Origin: Dugong dugon
Lineage: Eukaryota; Chordata; Mammalia; Sirenia; Dugongidae
Reading direction: 5' to 3'
NCBI GenBank assembly: GCA_030035585.1
Contig: CM057476.1
Span: forward strand, 16,848,501 to 16,912,500
Length of the DNA: 64,000 bases
Part shown: positions 1 through 11,968 of the stretch, piece after piece
Position numbering within the stretch: the stretch's first letter is position 1
Layout: every line of letters starts with the position of its first letter
The notes under the pieces: model-generated
What the model was told of the DNA's origin: nothing
Database searches by the model: none
Seen by the model: only the letters and a program-made list of their open reading frames with translations
Translations under genes and position numbers: made by a program

Positions 1-216
1 TATACTACAAATAGGTTTGATTTTACTAACTGCTACTGCACTAATTGTCTATATAATCAAATATTTTATAAAATGTCAAATCTCTGTGTTCAATCAACTA
101 CTCCCCTTGCAGTACAGCACATTATGTACTTTGAAAAAACACCATGTTCAGAAGAGTTAGACCTTACACTTTAACTAAAAGCCCTCTCGCCTTGTCCAGT
201 TGTTCCTTACAGTTCA
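1..216. other. AT-rich intergenic DNA, nothing recognised
   Basis: AT-rich sequence with no coding signal and no repeat that I recognise. Confidence 0.4.
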
Positions 217-720
217 GCCTGGCTCTATGTATGTCTTCATCTTGAAAGATCACAGAAGTAGAGGCCCAAGCTACGGCATGGTGAAGATGTCAATGGTGGT
301 GCCTGGCTATCCACACCATAGCATCCAGGGTCTTAAAAGCTTATCAAGGTAAGCAGCCACATAATCAGATGGTGCCCAGCTACCCTTTTAGGAATAATGT
401 CTAGAGTCTTAAAAGCCTATCTGGAATAGGTGGCCATCTAACCAACTCAAGGAAAATAAGTGCATGCAGAAGGCGGCACTCTTATAATGAAACCAAAAAC
501 AACTGCCGTTGAGTTGATTCCAACTCATAGCAACCCTATAGGACAGAGGAGAACTGCCCCATGTGGTTTCCAAGGAAAACTGGTAGATTCAAACTGCTGA
601 CTTTTGGTTAGCAGCCAAACTCTTAACCACTGTGCCACCAGGGCTCCACTATTATAATACTGATCAGCAAATTTCCATGTAAATTCTTGATCAAAAGGGG
701 GAAATGAAAAAGAGCATTAT
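217..720 (+). repeat. L1 3'UTR-type fragment, split by a SINE
   Basis: The segment contains the recurring phrase GGTCTTAAAAGC twice and, after the SINE at 490-647, the GATCAAAAxGGGGAAATG block. Both also occur in the better-preserved copy at 5280-6080. I read it as a decayed L1 3'-untranslated fragment interrupted by a SINE. Confidence 0.5.
490..647 (-). repeat. AfroSINE (tRNA-headed SINE)
   Basis: Reverse-strand copy. On the minus strand it begins with the GGAGCCCTGGTGGCACAGTG head, which carries Pol III A/B-box-like sequence, and ends in the gagtcggaatcaactc-type 3' segment shared with the RTE LINE. It lies inside an L1-type fragment. Confidence 0.85.
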
Positions 721-1235
721 AAAATTCAACACACTTGGCTTGGCTGAGGGTTCTGGCTAAAATGTAGACCTGACCCCATCTTGTCAGTTTCTTAGAAGTT
801 GCTTCTGCTTTTCAATTCTCAGAAAGTTTGCTAACTAGGGCAAGGGTTGCTAACTAGGTCAAGATTGTAAGAGAAATCATTTGGTTTGCACAGATGATAA
901 GCATGTGACTTTAGTGGTTATGCTGATTCTCAGACGATGCCTCTCCATCCCCTAAAAAATGTTTTTCTAACTTACTTGTACTTTTCCACAGCTTTGTTCC
1001 TACTGAGATGTCAACCAATCAGAAATGTTTTAGCTGTATCTATCTATTTGCAATTTTTGTCTTTTTACATCCATTACTAGACTGCTCTTTGGAGCACTCA
1101 ATGAATTTCTTTCACTTTGTGCCTCCTCAGTTCAAACTGTACCCCCTATTCTCACAACAAACTTTTGGGTATTACTTTTAACAGAGTATCGGTGTTCTTC
1201 TGTGCAATTGCATAAGCTATATAAAGAGGGCCTAA
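720..1235. other. Unassigned sequence, possibly an old LTR
   Basis: No gene seen. There is a short tandem echo (GCTAACTAGG twice near 830-860) and a CCAATCAG box at about 1014-1021. The run up to about 1180 is LTR-like in composition, but I see no matching partner or TSD, so the class is left open. Confidence 0.25.
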
Positions 1236-1239
1236 CACA

Positions 1240-1290
1240 TGGGTCACCATGAGGCAGAATCAACTCCATGGCAACTAACAACAACAACAA
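1240..1290 (+). repeat. RTE/AfroSINE 3' tail fragment
   Basis: Contains the shared 3' end (gggtcaccatgag... followed by an AACAACAACAA tail) but no head. It could derive from either the LINE or the SINE. Confidence 0.7.
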
Positions 1291-1299
1291 ATAACTAAT

Positions 1300-1645
1300 C
1301 AAAGTGCCAGTTGTAGATTAAAGATTCACATACCCTATGATTCAGCAATTTCACTTCTAGCTATTTACCCTAAAGAAACTCTTGCACAGGAACACTAGGA
1401 GACCAGGACAAGAACAGAATGTAGCAACACTGCAATGGTTTAAAAAAAAAAAACAACAGAAAAAAAAGAATACAAATGCATAGCAACAGAGGAATACATA
1501 TTCATTTAATGGAACACTATGCATCAGTGAAAATGAAGTACTCCATATGTACCAGCATATATAAATCTCAGAAATAATGTGGAACAAAAGAGTATGTAGC
1601 AGAAGCATACATAGAGTATATGATTTTGGCTCATAAATATACTAA
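1300..1645 (+). repeat. L1 fragment, end of ORF2 and 3' region
   Basis: Decayed sense-strand L1 sequence. It includes the stretch encoding the Y-D-S-A-I-S-L-L-A-type C-terminal ORF2 region and the later 'gaacactatgcatcagtgaaaatg' equivalent. There is no intact reading frame. Confidence 0.65.
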
Positions 1646-1667
1646 ACAAGGTATTGTTAAGTTTTAA

Positions 1668-1704
1668 ATATATATATATACACACACACACATACATACA
1701 TACA
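1668..1704. repeat. Compound (TA)n/(CA)n/(CATA)n microsatellite
   Basis: An uninterrupted TA run passes into CA repeats and then CATA repeats. Confidence 0.95.
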
Positions 1705-1709
1705 GATCT

Positions 1710-2680
1710 ACCTGCATCAGGACCTACCACACATGAAAAATGGACCCCTTGCAGTAGTAGGCTGGAGGTTCTCAGTGAATACATGGGGGCACGAGTCAGA
1801 GGACTGTTACTGTTCAAATGACCCCAATAGAACTCACAAGAACACAAATTTGTGAGCTCCTCCTTGGTATGAATTTTTCTCTATTTCCTCAATGCCTGGC
1901 ATATAGTAGGCATTCAATGGCTCTACGCTGAGTAAGTGAATGAATCTGTGAAGGAACGGCAGGCGCCTCCATTCCAGTATCTCTTCAGTGGGGAAAAGTT
2001 CCAAACCCAAATGCCTGACGTGAAGATATGTAGGTGTCTATGATTGTCCTGAACCCTTTACCTTCAGCCAGGGAAACAAAGTGTGGAGTGCAGCCTTTCC
2101 CACTGGGACATCAGGGAGCCAAGCAAGCTAAGTGCTAACAGGATATATCTGTTATTACTACTTTTTTGATGTCTTCAATTTTCCAGCACTAAACACTGAG
2201 GCCAATTCTCCAAGTGCCAAGCTCGATCACCTTTCGAATTAACACTTACAAATCCCCAAATGCTTAAAAGAAAAAAAAAAAAAGCATTTAAGCACACACA
2301 ACCACACATTAAGGAAGACTATTATTGCTAAAATACATAACGAAAAGAGTCTGGAGGGGCCAAACCCTCTGGCCATTTATTCTCAAACTTTCAGGTAAAT
2401 ATAACCATTACTGCCAGAATTCTAATTTCAAACATTTAGTTCCCTTGACTTCAAAAGTATCCTTGAATTGATTGGGACATATTCCCAAATTTCATCACAG
2501 AGGAAATGGTGGTAAAATCCTGGATACCTGAATGCAAGCCTGACCTAATCTCTAATGATACCATCACCTGTAAAAATGAATAGTTTGAAGTTAATCATCT
2601 CAATGGTCCTTTTAAGTTCTAATACTGCTTGTCTCTAGAAACTCTGGTTTCTTTATAAGCAGTTATGGCTTTGACATCCA
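1710..2680. other. Intergenic DNA, no gene seen
   Basis: Mostly unassigned sequence. About 1885-1955 looks like an L2 3' terminus (GCATATAGTAGGCATTCAATG followed by GAATGAAT). A 15-17 A-run lies near 2270. Confidence 0.4.
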
Positions 2681-2683
2681 TGC

Positions 2684-2853
2684 TGTTGTCGTTAGGTGCT
2701 ACAGAGTCTGTTCTGACTCACAGCAACCATATGTATAACAGAAGAAAACACTGCTTGGTTCTGTGCTATCCTTATAATAGTAGGTATGCTTGAGCCCATT
2801 GTTGCAACCACTGTGTCAGTCTACCTCGTTGAGGATCTTCCAGTTTTTTTCTG
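2684..2853 (-). repeat. RTE (BovB-like) LINE 3' end
   Basis: Reverse complement of the RTE 3' terminus, reading from the GTTGTxGTTAGGTGC end through the gagcccattgttgcaacc block. It abuts a SINE directly. Confidence 0.8.
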
Positions 2854-2854
2854 A

Positions 2855-3047
2855 CCTGGTGGCACAGGGGTTAAGCGCTCCACTGCTAACTGAAAGGTCA
2901 GCAGTTTGAACCTACCAGCTGCTCTGTGGATGAAAGATGTGGCAGTCCGCTTCCACAAAGATTACAGCCTTGGAAACCCTATGGGGCAGTTCTACTCAGT
3001 CCTATAGGGTCATTATGAGTTGGAATAAACTCAACAGCAACAGGTTG
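2855..3047 (+). repeat. AfroSINE
   Basis: Head CCTGGTGGCACAGGGGTTAA, a B-box-like agtttgaacctaccag, and the 3' segment cctatagggtcattatgag ending in AACAGGTT. It is nearly full length. Confidence 0.88.
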
Positions 3048-3049
3048 TC

Positions 3050-3845
3050 ACCCTTGTACCACTTTATTCATTCGTTCATTTTACCAGCATCTAGTGAGTG
3101 CTTACTATGTGCCAGACACTGTTCGAGGACCTGGGAAACACCTGTGAAGGAAGAAATCTGTTTCCATGAAGCTTATTTACTAAGGGAGGTGACAGATGTT
3201 AAGTAACAACTAATAATAAGAATCAAAAAGGATGATAATAAATAGTGCTAAGAGCAAGGGAAAAATAAGATGATGCAGTAGTGATCTGATCACTACATTA
3301 GCTTGTGTGTTATTCTAAGTTGTTGTCAAGTCAGCTATGACTCATGGCAACCTCATATACCTCAAGTACATCAGAATGAAATGTTACTGATCCTGCCCCA
3401 TCTTCACGATCACTGGTATGCTCACATGCACTGTTACAGCCACTGCGTATTTTGAGTGCCTTCCAACCTAGGTAGCTTACCTTCCAGCACTGTACAGACA
3501 ATATTCTGTTCATTGGCTAATTTTCAGAAGTAGATCACCTAGACTTTCTTCCTACTCCATCTTAGTTGGAAGCTCCACTGAAACCTGTCCACCACGAGTG
3601 ACCCTGCTGGTATTTGAAATACGAGTGTCACAGTTTCCAGCATCACAGTAATATGCAAGCCACCACATTAAAGCAAACTGACAGATGAGTGGTGGAGTTT
3701 GTCTGCTAAGACAAGGCTTATCTGAGATGGCAACATGTGAGCTGAGACCTGAATGACAAGAAGAAGCCAATCATATGAACATCAGAAAGACAGTAATCTA
3801 GGTGTTGGGGACAGAATATGCAAAGGTCCTGAGGTAGAAACAAGA
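3050..3845 (+). repeat. Old L2/CR1-like repeat, split by a SINE
   Basis: Phrases such as GTGCTTACTATGTGCCAGAC (left part) and tgagctgagacctgaatgac and aaaggtcctgaggtag (right part) belong to one ancient mammalian repeat that recurs at 21540, 32365, 39350 and 48880. It is interrupted by the SINE at 3318-3695. Confidence 0.6.
3318..3695 (-). repeat. Long afrotherian SINE, headless form
   Basis: On the minus strand it begins CCACCACTCATCTGTCAG and carries the TATTTCAAATACCAGCAGGG core and the GGTCGCTATGAGTC-like 3' end. The same body recurs at 17719, 39780, 45090 and 50514. No tRNA-like head precedes it here. Confidence 0.75.
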
Positions 3846-3847
3846 GT

Positions 3848-4370
3848 GCCTTAGTTATCTAGCGTTGCTATAATAGAAATACCACAAGTAGATAGCTTTA
3901 ACAAACGGAAATTCATTCTCTCACAGTTTAGAAGGCTTAAAGTCCAAATTCAGGGGGCCAGCACCAGGGTAAGACATTCTTTCTCTGTTGGCTCTGGGGG
4001 AAGGTCCTCATCGTCAATCTTCCCCTGGTCTAGGAGCTTCTCAGCACAGGGACCCTGGGTCCAAAGGATGTGCTTCATTCCTGGCTCTTCTCGCTTGGTA
4101 GTAATGGGGTCCCACTCCTTTCTGCTCGCTTCTCCCTTTTATATCCCAGAAGAGATTGACTCAAGATACAATCTAATCCTACAGATTGTGTCTTACCTCA
4201 TTAACATAACTGCCTTTAATCCTGCCTCATTAACACCATAGAAGTCAGGATTTACAACACACAGGACAATTACATCAGATCACAAAATGGAGGACAACTA
4301 CACAATATTGGAAATCATGGCCTAGCCAAGTTGACACACATTTTGGGGGGACACAATTCAATCCATAACA
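3848..4370 (-). mobile_element. Solo MaLR (MLT-type) LTR
   Basis: A complete reverse-oriented LTR running from tgccttagttatctagc to caatccataaca, the usual MaLR termini. It has the same layout as the LTRs at 16590, 18270 and 11826/13404. No internal region is attached, which suggests recombination to a solo LTR. It has no coding capacity. Confidence 0.8.
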
Positions 4371-4394
4371 CTGAGGAACATAAAAAAAGGCCAA

Positions 4395-6080
4395 TATGGC
4401 TTCCAGAATAAAAAATTTAGTAAGTGGCTAAAAGAGATTAACGAAGACTTAAATAAATGGAAGGATGTTCCATGTTCATAGACCAGAAGACTTAATATTG
4501 ATAAGATGTCAATACTGCCCAAAGTGATCTATACAGTCAATGCAATCCTGATCAAAATTTCAACAGCCTTCCTTACAGAAATGAAAAAATCAATCCTTGA
4601 CTGTATGTGAAATATATATATATACACACACAGAAAATAACAAATGTTGGCGAGGATGTGGGAAAACTGGAACTCTTATTCTTTGCTGGTGGGAATGGAA
4701 AATGGTACAGCCATTGTGGAAAACAGTGTGGTGGTTCCTCAAAAAACTAAAAATGGAACTACCATACGACCCAGAAATTCCACTCCTAGGTATATACCCA
4801 AAGAGACTTGAAAGCAGAGACTCAGAGACTTGTACCCAAGTTCACAGCACTATTCACAATAGCCCAAAGGTGGAAACAATTTAAATGCCCATCAACAGAT
4901 GAATGGATAAACAAAATGTGGTACATGCATAAATGGAACACTAGTCAGCCAGCAGGAGAAGTGAAGTCTTGATACATGCTTACAATATCGATGGAGCTTG
5001 AAGACATCATGCTGAGTGAAATAAGTCAATTACAAAAAGACAAATATTGTATGACTTCACTGGCATAAAATGATAAGAAAAGGCAAATGTATAGAGACCA
5101 AAGTTTATTAGTGCTTACCAGGGGCGAGAGGGAGGCGGAAAGGAGGGGATCAAGGTGATGGAACTGATTAAGGGTAGGGTTTCACAGTCAATTATTGTAA
5201 TTGCTGTCGCTGAGCTGCACACCTGCAAAAAGTTAAATTGGAAAAACTGTGATAGATCTATTTACAACTACAAGAACAAAAGAGAAGCAGCCAAGGCTGC
5301 TTACGCACAACCTAAAATTTCATGGGATTTGGTTCCTTGGAGGTTAACGGTTCCATGGGACATGCCAGTTAACTGGCCTAAAACGTGTTTAGTGCTTCTG
5401 TTCTACTTCCTAGTTCTTTGTGTAGCATCTGGAATCTTAAAAGCTTGCAAGTGGCCATCCAAGGCACAATTGGTTTCCATTAGCCTGGAGCAACAGAGGA
5501 AGAAGGAGAATCAAGAATAAGAGAAGGAAATGGGATGTGTGGCTAACTGCCTCTATGAACAACTGCCTTCTTTGCTATGAAACCAGAGGAACTGGATATT
5601 GCCTGGCTACCCTACTAAACATTTTGATCAAAGATTCTATGCAACAATCATGATCAAAAAAGGGGAAATGCTGAACAGAATTTTAAATTCTCAGGGACTC
5701 CAGACGTCTGGAGTCATGGAGCTTGGATGAATCCCCAAACCTACTGCTCTAAAATAATCTTTAAACCTTAAAGCAAAAATATCCCCTGAAGTCTTGCTAA
5801 AACCAAATAATAGTTTTGCTTAACTAGTAAAAATGTCTGCCTTGAGTATTATGCTCAACTATCTATATGGGATCAAACTGACAACAGCAACAACTTGAAA
5901 GAGTAGATAGGAACCTTAGGGGGCAGAGTTTATGTTAATGGCAGAGCGACAATTCAAAAAAGGAGGGTGAGAATGGTTGCACAACTCAAAGAATGTAATC
6001 AATGTAACTGACTTGTGCATGTAGAAACTGTTTAATTGGTGTATGTTTTGCTGTGCATATTCTCAACAACAAAATAATTT
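4395..6080 (+). repeat. 5'-truncated L1: ORF2 end plus 3'UTR
   Basis: Sense L1. Its recognisable ORF2 remnants (ATCCTGATCAAAATTTCAAC at about 4545; GGGAATGGAAAATGGTACAG at about 4690; TATACCCAAAGAGACTTGAAA at about 4791) are followed by a long 3'UTR with the GCATCTGGAATCTTAAAAGC phrase, ending AACAACAAAATAA. A (TA)/(CA) run near 4613 marks a rearrangement. Frames are broken throughout. This is the reference copy for the '3'UTR type A' tails listed elsewhere. Confidence 0.75.
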
Positions 6081-6304
6081 TTTTTTTTTTAAATTCAGTA
6101 AGAGTTCAATATATGTTCTGCCACTTGCTTCACTTAAGGGCCTGGGAATCAGAAAAGGACATTCAGTCTTGTAAACAAAAAGTCTTCTACATTCTTCTTT
6201 TCACGGGTTTCAATCTGAATCATGACTACTCTCAAACTTCCATCCTCTAACTTGAAGCCCAATGGTTTTAGCTTATCTCATGATATCACAAGTCCTCTTT
6301 GACC

Positions 6305-6542
6305 TTTTGGAGCCCCCAATACCTAACACTTACTGAGCACTCGTCCTGTGCCAGACACACTGCACATACAGGCACTTTATAAGCATTATCTCTTTTCATC
6401 CTCACAACCACCTCATATCTGGGTGGGCACTATTATTGTTCCCACTTTACAGGTGGGAAAATGGAGACTCAGAGAGACTGGGTGAATTGTCCAAGGTCAC
6501 CCAAGGCAAGAAGAGGGATTCAGAAATCTGACTTCTCCAAGT
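6305..6542 (-). repeat. MIR SINE, split by an L1-type insertion
   Basis: CTGTGCCAGACAC, CATCCTCACAACCACCTCAT and AAAATGGAGACTCAGAGAG are reverse-strand MIR signatures. The copy is cut at 6542 by the L1-type insertion and resumes for a few bases after 7783. Confidence 0.85.
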
Positions 6543-7782
6543 GGGGGGGAACTAAATAGGTAAGTGGTAACTTTGGTGAAGGGTAAGACAGTACACATTA
6601 CTGGGGAAGCCAGCACAACTTGTACAAGGAAAGGTCATGGAAGCTCCATAGATACTTCCAAACTTCCTGAGGGACTGAAATGCTGGGTGGAGGGCTGTGG
6701 GGACCATGGTCTCGGGGAACATCTAGCTCAACTGTCATAACATAGTTTATGAAGACACCGTTCTATATTCTATCTTGGAGAGTAGCGTCTGGGGTCTTAA
6801 AAGCCTATGAGCAGCCATCTAAGATACTCTACTGGTCTCACCCCTTTGGGAGCAAGGTAGAATGAAGAGAACAGGATACAAGGAAAAGATGAGTTCAAAG
6901 GACTAATGGACCACAGCTACCGCGGCCTTCACCAGACTGAGTCCAGTACAGCTAGATGGTGCCCAGCTACCACCACTGACTGCTCTGACTGGGATCACAA
7001 TAGAGGGTCCTGGACAGAGCTGGAGAAGGATGTAGAACAGAATTCTAACTCACACAAAAAAAAGACCATATTTACTGGCCTGACAGACTGGAGAAACCCC
7101 GAGAGTATGGCCCCCAGACACCCTTTTACCTCAGTGATGAAGCCCCTCCAGAAGTTCACCATTGAGCTGGGGATTGGACAGCCTCATAAAACAAAACAGG
7201 ACTAATTAGGCACAGCAGTCTGGGGACAAGGACTAGAAGGCAGGAGGGGACAGGAAAGCTGGTGATTGGGAACCCAACGTTGAGAAGGGACAGTGTTGAC
7301 ATGTCATGGGGTTGTTAACCATTGTCATAGGGCAATATGTGTACTAACTGTTTAATGAGAAACTATTTGTCCTGCAAACCTTCATCTAAGGTACCAAAAT
7401 AAAAAAGAATTATCTATGTGAGATCATATTGACAACAGCAACTCGAAAGGTTTGATGGGAAGCCTAGGGGACACTGAGTTGAAGATAATAGTGATGGAAT
7501 AATTTGGGAAAAGATAGTGAGCATAGAAGCACAACTGGAAGAATGTAATCCATGTCACTGAATTGTACATGCAGAAACTTTGAAAATGGTGTAACTCTGG
7601 CTATGTATATTTTCACCAAAAAAAAAGGTCCTCAAGATCAAGAAGGGAGAGTGTTGACATGTCGTGGGGTTGTTAACCAATGTCATAAAACAATATGCGT
7701 GCTGACTGTTTAATGAGAAACTATTTGTTCTATAAACCTTCATCTAAAGTACAATAAAAAAATTTTAAAAAAAAGAAAGAAA
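6543..7782 (+). repeat. L1 3'UTR-type insertion with a composite tail
   Basis: It is flanked by an imperfect 20-bp target-site duplication at 6523-6542 and 7783-7802 (17 of 20 identical) and ends in an A-rich tail. From about 6550 to 7400 it matches the 856-bp insertion at 9863-10718 (type B). After a first AATAAA-like end it continues with a type A tail (about 7405-7620) and then a second type B tail (about 7630-7770). Confidence 0.75.
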
Positions 7783-7835
7783 GAAATTTGACTCCTCCAG
7801 GTATGTGCCATGCCATTTTCAGCTACACTATATTG

Positions 7836-8002
7836 TTGTTGGGTGCCATCAAGTTGACCCCGTGTGACAGAGTAGAACTGCCCCATAAGGTTTTCTTGGT
7901 TGTAATCTTTACAGGAAGCAGATCACCAGGTCCTTCTCCCTGGGTAGGTTCAAACCACCAACCTTTCAGTTAGCAGCCAAGCACTTAACCAGGGCTCCTT
8001 GG
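7836..8002 (-). repeat. AfroSINE with exact TSD
   Basis: It is flanked by the perfect 14-bp duplication GCTACACTATATTG at 7822-7835 and 8003-8016. The minus-strand head and the 3' end beside the left TSD define a complete insertion. Confidence 0.92.
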
Positions 8003-8016
8003 GCTACACTATATTG

Positions 8017-9190
8017 CTTACCATCATCTCTACATTATTAACAGTTAAGGATGCTCATGACTCTTGAACTAAATCAGTTCCTAAAATCATGGAGGGCTCA
8101 GGGAGTCCTCAGGCCCTTCTAAAGGAACTTTCAGTTCCTCTAGCTCACTAGTTTCCAAAAGCCTTCCTGAGTACCACAGCCAGGCTGGCGCCATTTGAGT
8201 CTCAAAGGAGGATTTAAAAAAATAGAGACGCTGGGATTTGAACCCAAGGCTAAGAATACAGCTGCCTTTTTTGGAACTCTCCCCCAGGTGACTCTAGTGA
8301 GCACACAAGGAGGAGGACCAACTCGCCCAGCCTAACCTCCCGCTGTCTCCAGCGCCCCTGACGCATGCAGCCTTTTTGGGGAAACTTTCAGAGAGGAAGA
8401 GTTTGTCACACTCCAGACTGATTCACTGTAATGATTGGAAACTTCTGCCTCTTCTTCACTGCTTAAACTCTGTTCTTCCCAAACTCTGGCTGCCTGGACA
8501 AATGGGACTCTCACAATGTCAACCAATGCGATATGGTTGAAAATGCTTAGAACTGGTAAACAACTTCATACCCCATTCCCAGGAACTGTGCAGACTTTGT
8601 TCTGGTTTTTGTAAGGAAAAACAAACAAAAACAAAGCATCCCAGAGTGCAAATCATGTAACAGAAGAAAAGCATGTGTACCTCATTACATCCACTTTGCA
8701 AAAAAATCAAAGGGACAGAAAATAAAGAAAGAGGTAGGGGTGGGGGCTGAGGAGGGAGGCAGTTGGTCCGGGTAGAGAGAGAAAGAAGAAAGAGAAGGGG
8801 TCAAATAGGGGTGCTGCTGCCTGTGGCTCTCACTCTGAAAACCCAACTTGCAATCTTATGGAAAAGAACAACAGAGAGATTCTTCCCTTAGCAAGCGCCT
8901 TTATTGGCCAAAAAGATCCAGGGAAGTTTTAATCCTTAATGCACTAAAACTTCCTAGGAGCCCAAAAGCTTTCTTGCTGGATTGTGCTAGAAAGACCACT
9001 CCTTCATGTATAATTGAAGACATTTAAAACAGCATTATAACCCTTCCTGCTTATACATGGAACTGCCTCCAAATGTACCTTGCTAATGTGCAGAGCTCTC
9101 AGGAAACTCGCTTAAGCAATTAAAAATGGCGAGGACTCAGAAGGAAGTGCCTGTTCCTGAGTTTGTGCTGAACCTAGGAACTTGCTTCTT
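8017..9190. other. Intergenic DNA, no gene seen
   Basis: No supported gene. About 8700-8810 is strongly purine-biased (GA-rich), and 8870-9100 is AT-rich unassigned sequence. Short open frames on the minus strand near 8330-8710 have no recognisable domain. Confidence 0.4.
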
Positions 9191-9192
9191 GC

Positions 9193-9333
9193 CAATGTTG
9201 TTGTTAGTTGCCTTTGAGTCAATGACGACTCACGGTGATCCTGCATGTGCAGAGTAGAACTGCTGCATAGGGTTTTCAAGGCTATGACCTTTCGGAAGCA
9301 GATTTCAACGTCCGTCTTCCGAGGCACCTCTGT
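9193..9333 (-). repeat. AfroSINE, 5'-truncated
   Basis: Reverse copy from the GTTGTTGTTAG 3' end to the cttccgaggcacctctg region. Its head is missing where it meets the next SINE. Confidence 0.8.
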
Positions 9334-9435
9334 TGATGTTGTTAGGTGCCGTTGAGTCATGTCTGACTTATAGTAACCCATGTGACAAAGGAGAATTGTT
9401 CAATAGCATTTTCATGACTGTAATCTTTATGGAAG
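9334..9435 (-). repeat. AfroSINE, 3' half of a split copy
   Basis: The 3' portion of a reverse SINE whose 5' portion resumes at 15210-15312. The break carries the perfect 14-bp duplication AATCTTTATGGAAG (9422-9435 and 15196-15209) left by the RTE insertion. It forms the outermost shell of the nest. Confidence 0.88.
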
Positions 9436-9609
9436 AAAAAATTCAAGTCGTGAGTTGTAATATTTAAGGATTCTATGGACAAAATACCAAATGACACAAG
9501 AAGCATCAAAAGAAGATGGAAGGAATACACAGAGTCACTATACCAAAAAGAACTGGTCAATGTTCAACCATTTCAAGAGGTAGCATATGATCAAAAAAAC
9601 AATGGTACT
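9436..9609 (+). repeat. Outer RTE (BovB-like) LINE, 5' part
   Basis: It starts directly at the TSD with a 5'-truncated RTE sequence (ggaaggaatacacagagtca and caaccatttcaagaggtag blocks, upstream of the reverse transcriptase core). It stops at GTACT, where a MaLR element is inserted, and continues at 13754. Confidence 0.82.
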
Positions 9610-9862
9610 TCACTTTCTTAAAGTCATCCACTTGTGGTATTTCTGCTATAGCAACACTAGACAACTAAGACATAATCTGGTACATGAAGAGTGGGGTGCT
9701 GCTCTAATAGATACCTAAAATGTGGAAGAAGTTTTGAAACTAAATGCGTGGAGGCTGAAAGAGTTTTAAGACTGCCTTCAAGAGACTGTTCATGGGATTA
9801 TGTATGTGGGATTATGTACATCAAAGACAATATTGGTGAGGACTCAGAAGGAAGTGAGGAGA

Positions 9863-10718
9863 TAAACAGACAATAGATACGTGGTAACTTTGGTGAAGGG
9901 TAAGACAGTACACAATACTGGGGAAGCCAACACAACTTGTACAAGGCAAGGTCATGGAAGCTCCATAGACCCATCCGAACTACCTGAGGGACCGAATTGC
10001 TGGGCTGAGGGCTGTGGGGACCATGGTCGCAGGGAACATCTAGCTCAACTGGTGTATCATCGTTTATAAAGAAATTGTTTTACATTCTACTTTGGTGAGT
10101 AGCATCTGGGGTCTTAAAAGCCTGTGAGCAGCCATCTAAGATACTCCACTGGTCTCACCACTTAAGGAGCAAGGGAGAACGAAGAAAACTAAAGATACAA
10201 GGGAAAGATTAGTCCAAAGGACTAATGGATCACAACTACCATGGCCTCCACCAGAATTAGTCCAGTACAACTAGATGGTGACCGACTACCACCACTAACT
10301 GCTCTGACAGGGATCACAATAGAGGGTCCCAGGCAGAGATGGAGAAAAATGTAGAACAAAATTCTAACTCACAAAAAAGACCAGACTTAGTGGCCTGACA
10401 GAGACTGGAGAAACCCAGAGAATATGTCCCCTGGACACTTTTTAGCTCAGTAAGGAAGTCACTCCTGAGGTTCACCCCTCAGCCAAAGATCAGGCAGGCC
10501 CATAAAACAAAATGAAACTAAAGGGACACACGAGCCCAGGGGCAAGGACTAGAAGGCAGGAGGCGACAGGAAAGCAGGCAACAGGGAACCCAAGGTTGAG
10601 AAGGCAGAATGTTGACATGTCATAAAACTGTCATAAAACAATACACGTACTGTTTGATGAGAAGCTGGTTCGTTCTGTAAACCTTCATCTAAAGTACAAT
10701 AAAACTAAATAAATAAAA
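9863..10718 (+). repeat. L1 3'UTR-type B insertion (856 bp)
   Basis: It is flanked by the perfect 17-bp duplication AGAAGGAAGTGAGGAGA (9846-9862, 10719-10735) and ends in an AATAAA-rich tail. It matches 6550-7400 closely, which defines a recurrent ~850-bp unit. Poly(A), a long TSD and 5' truncation point to L1 machinery. Confidence 0.85.
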
Positions 10719-11968
10719 AGAAGGAAGTGAGGAGAGCTACTACACTGGAGATGGCACAGATGGTAAGAAGCAAAGCAGAGAAACGGCAGCAGCAAACCCA
10801 GTAGGCCAGCGTGAGACAGCGTTGGACCCCACCCACCGAGTGAGATAACTGAGTGTCTTTTCGCAAGAGGCTTCCTGGCAGAGTGGGGTGCTTCCAGGCA
10901 CTTATTGTTGGAGCTAGGCTTGCTGATCCACAAAGCAAGAGAGCTGAGTGCCTTCAAGCCAAAGTTTACTGGTAGAGTGAGGTGACTCCAGATACTTATC
11001 AGTGGAGCTAGAGAGCTTTGGAACACTTGCCCCCGCAGGGCCGATGTGGGCAGCGAGGCCTGAGGATTCAAGAGGCCAAGGAAGCAGAAGCTGAAGAGTC
11101 AAGGAACACAGGAAGCAGAGCTGCCTCACTCTCCAAGGGTAGGGCCACAACCTCTGGGGTCTCAAAGGGTGGAGTCATGGCCTCTGGAGTTTCAAAGAGT
11201 CAGATCTTCACCAACTCAGTTCTGGAGTGGTTGCTGCTCACAAGTACCAGTAGGATGTGGATTAGTTGCCCAAAGCTGAGGGGGCAAGGCTGCCATGCCC
11301 AAGGGGCAGAAGAAAAGGCTGCCTGCCAGGGCCAAGGGGGTAGTGTCAACACTCAGATGGACTAGGAGAATGGGGCCACCCAAATGTGAGGGAGCACAGT
11401 TGCCTTTCCAGTGGCCCAGGAAGACAGAGCTGAAGCCTAGGGGCCTTTACCCAGAATCCAGAGAGTGTGGGCAACACCCAGTCTGGAGGGCAGGGCCACT
11501 GCCTAAATGGTCTAAGAGAACAGGGGATTATTTTCAAGCCTTGAGAGCTGATGTAATTTGTTCTGCTGATGTGTTTGGTGCCTGTTATCCCTTATTTCCC
11601 TCTAATTTCTCCCATTTGTAATAGAAATGTATAACTTGTGCCTGTTCCACCACTGTACTGTGGAAGCAAATAACTTGTATTCTAGATTTCACAGATGAAG
11701 AGGAATTTTGCAGAAGATGAGACTTTGGACTTGGAGTTGAATTAAGACTTTTTGCTATAATACCATGGGTTGAATGTGTTTTACACGTGGCAAGGACATG
11801 AATTTGGGGGGGCTAAAGGGTGGAATCTTATGGACTGAATTCTGTCCCCCAAAAACGTGTGTCAACTTGACTAGGCCATGATTCTCAGTATTGTATGAAT
11901 GCCCACCATTTTGTCACCTGATGTGATTTTCCTATGTGTTGTAAATCCTAACCTCTATGATGTTAATG

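Noticed and set aside
10685-11621. Retroviral gag/pol/env genes in the MaLR interior
   Set aside because: Several overlapping short frames on both strands but no retroviral motif; MaLR interiors are non-coding by nature.
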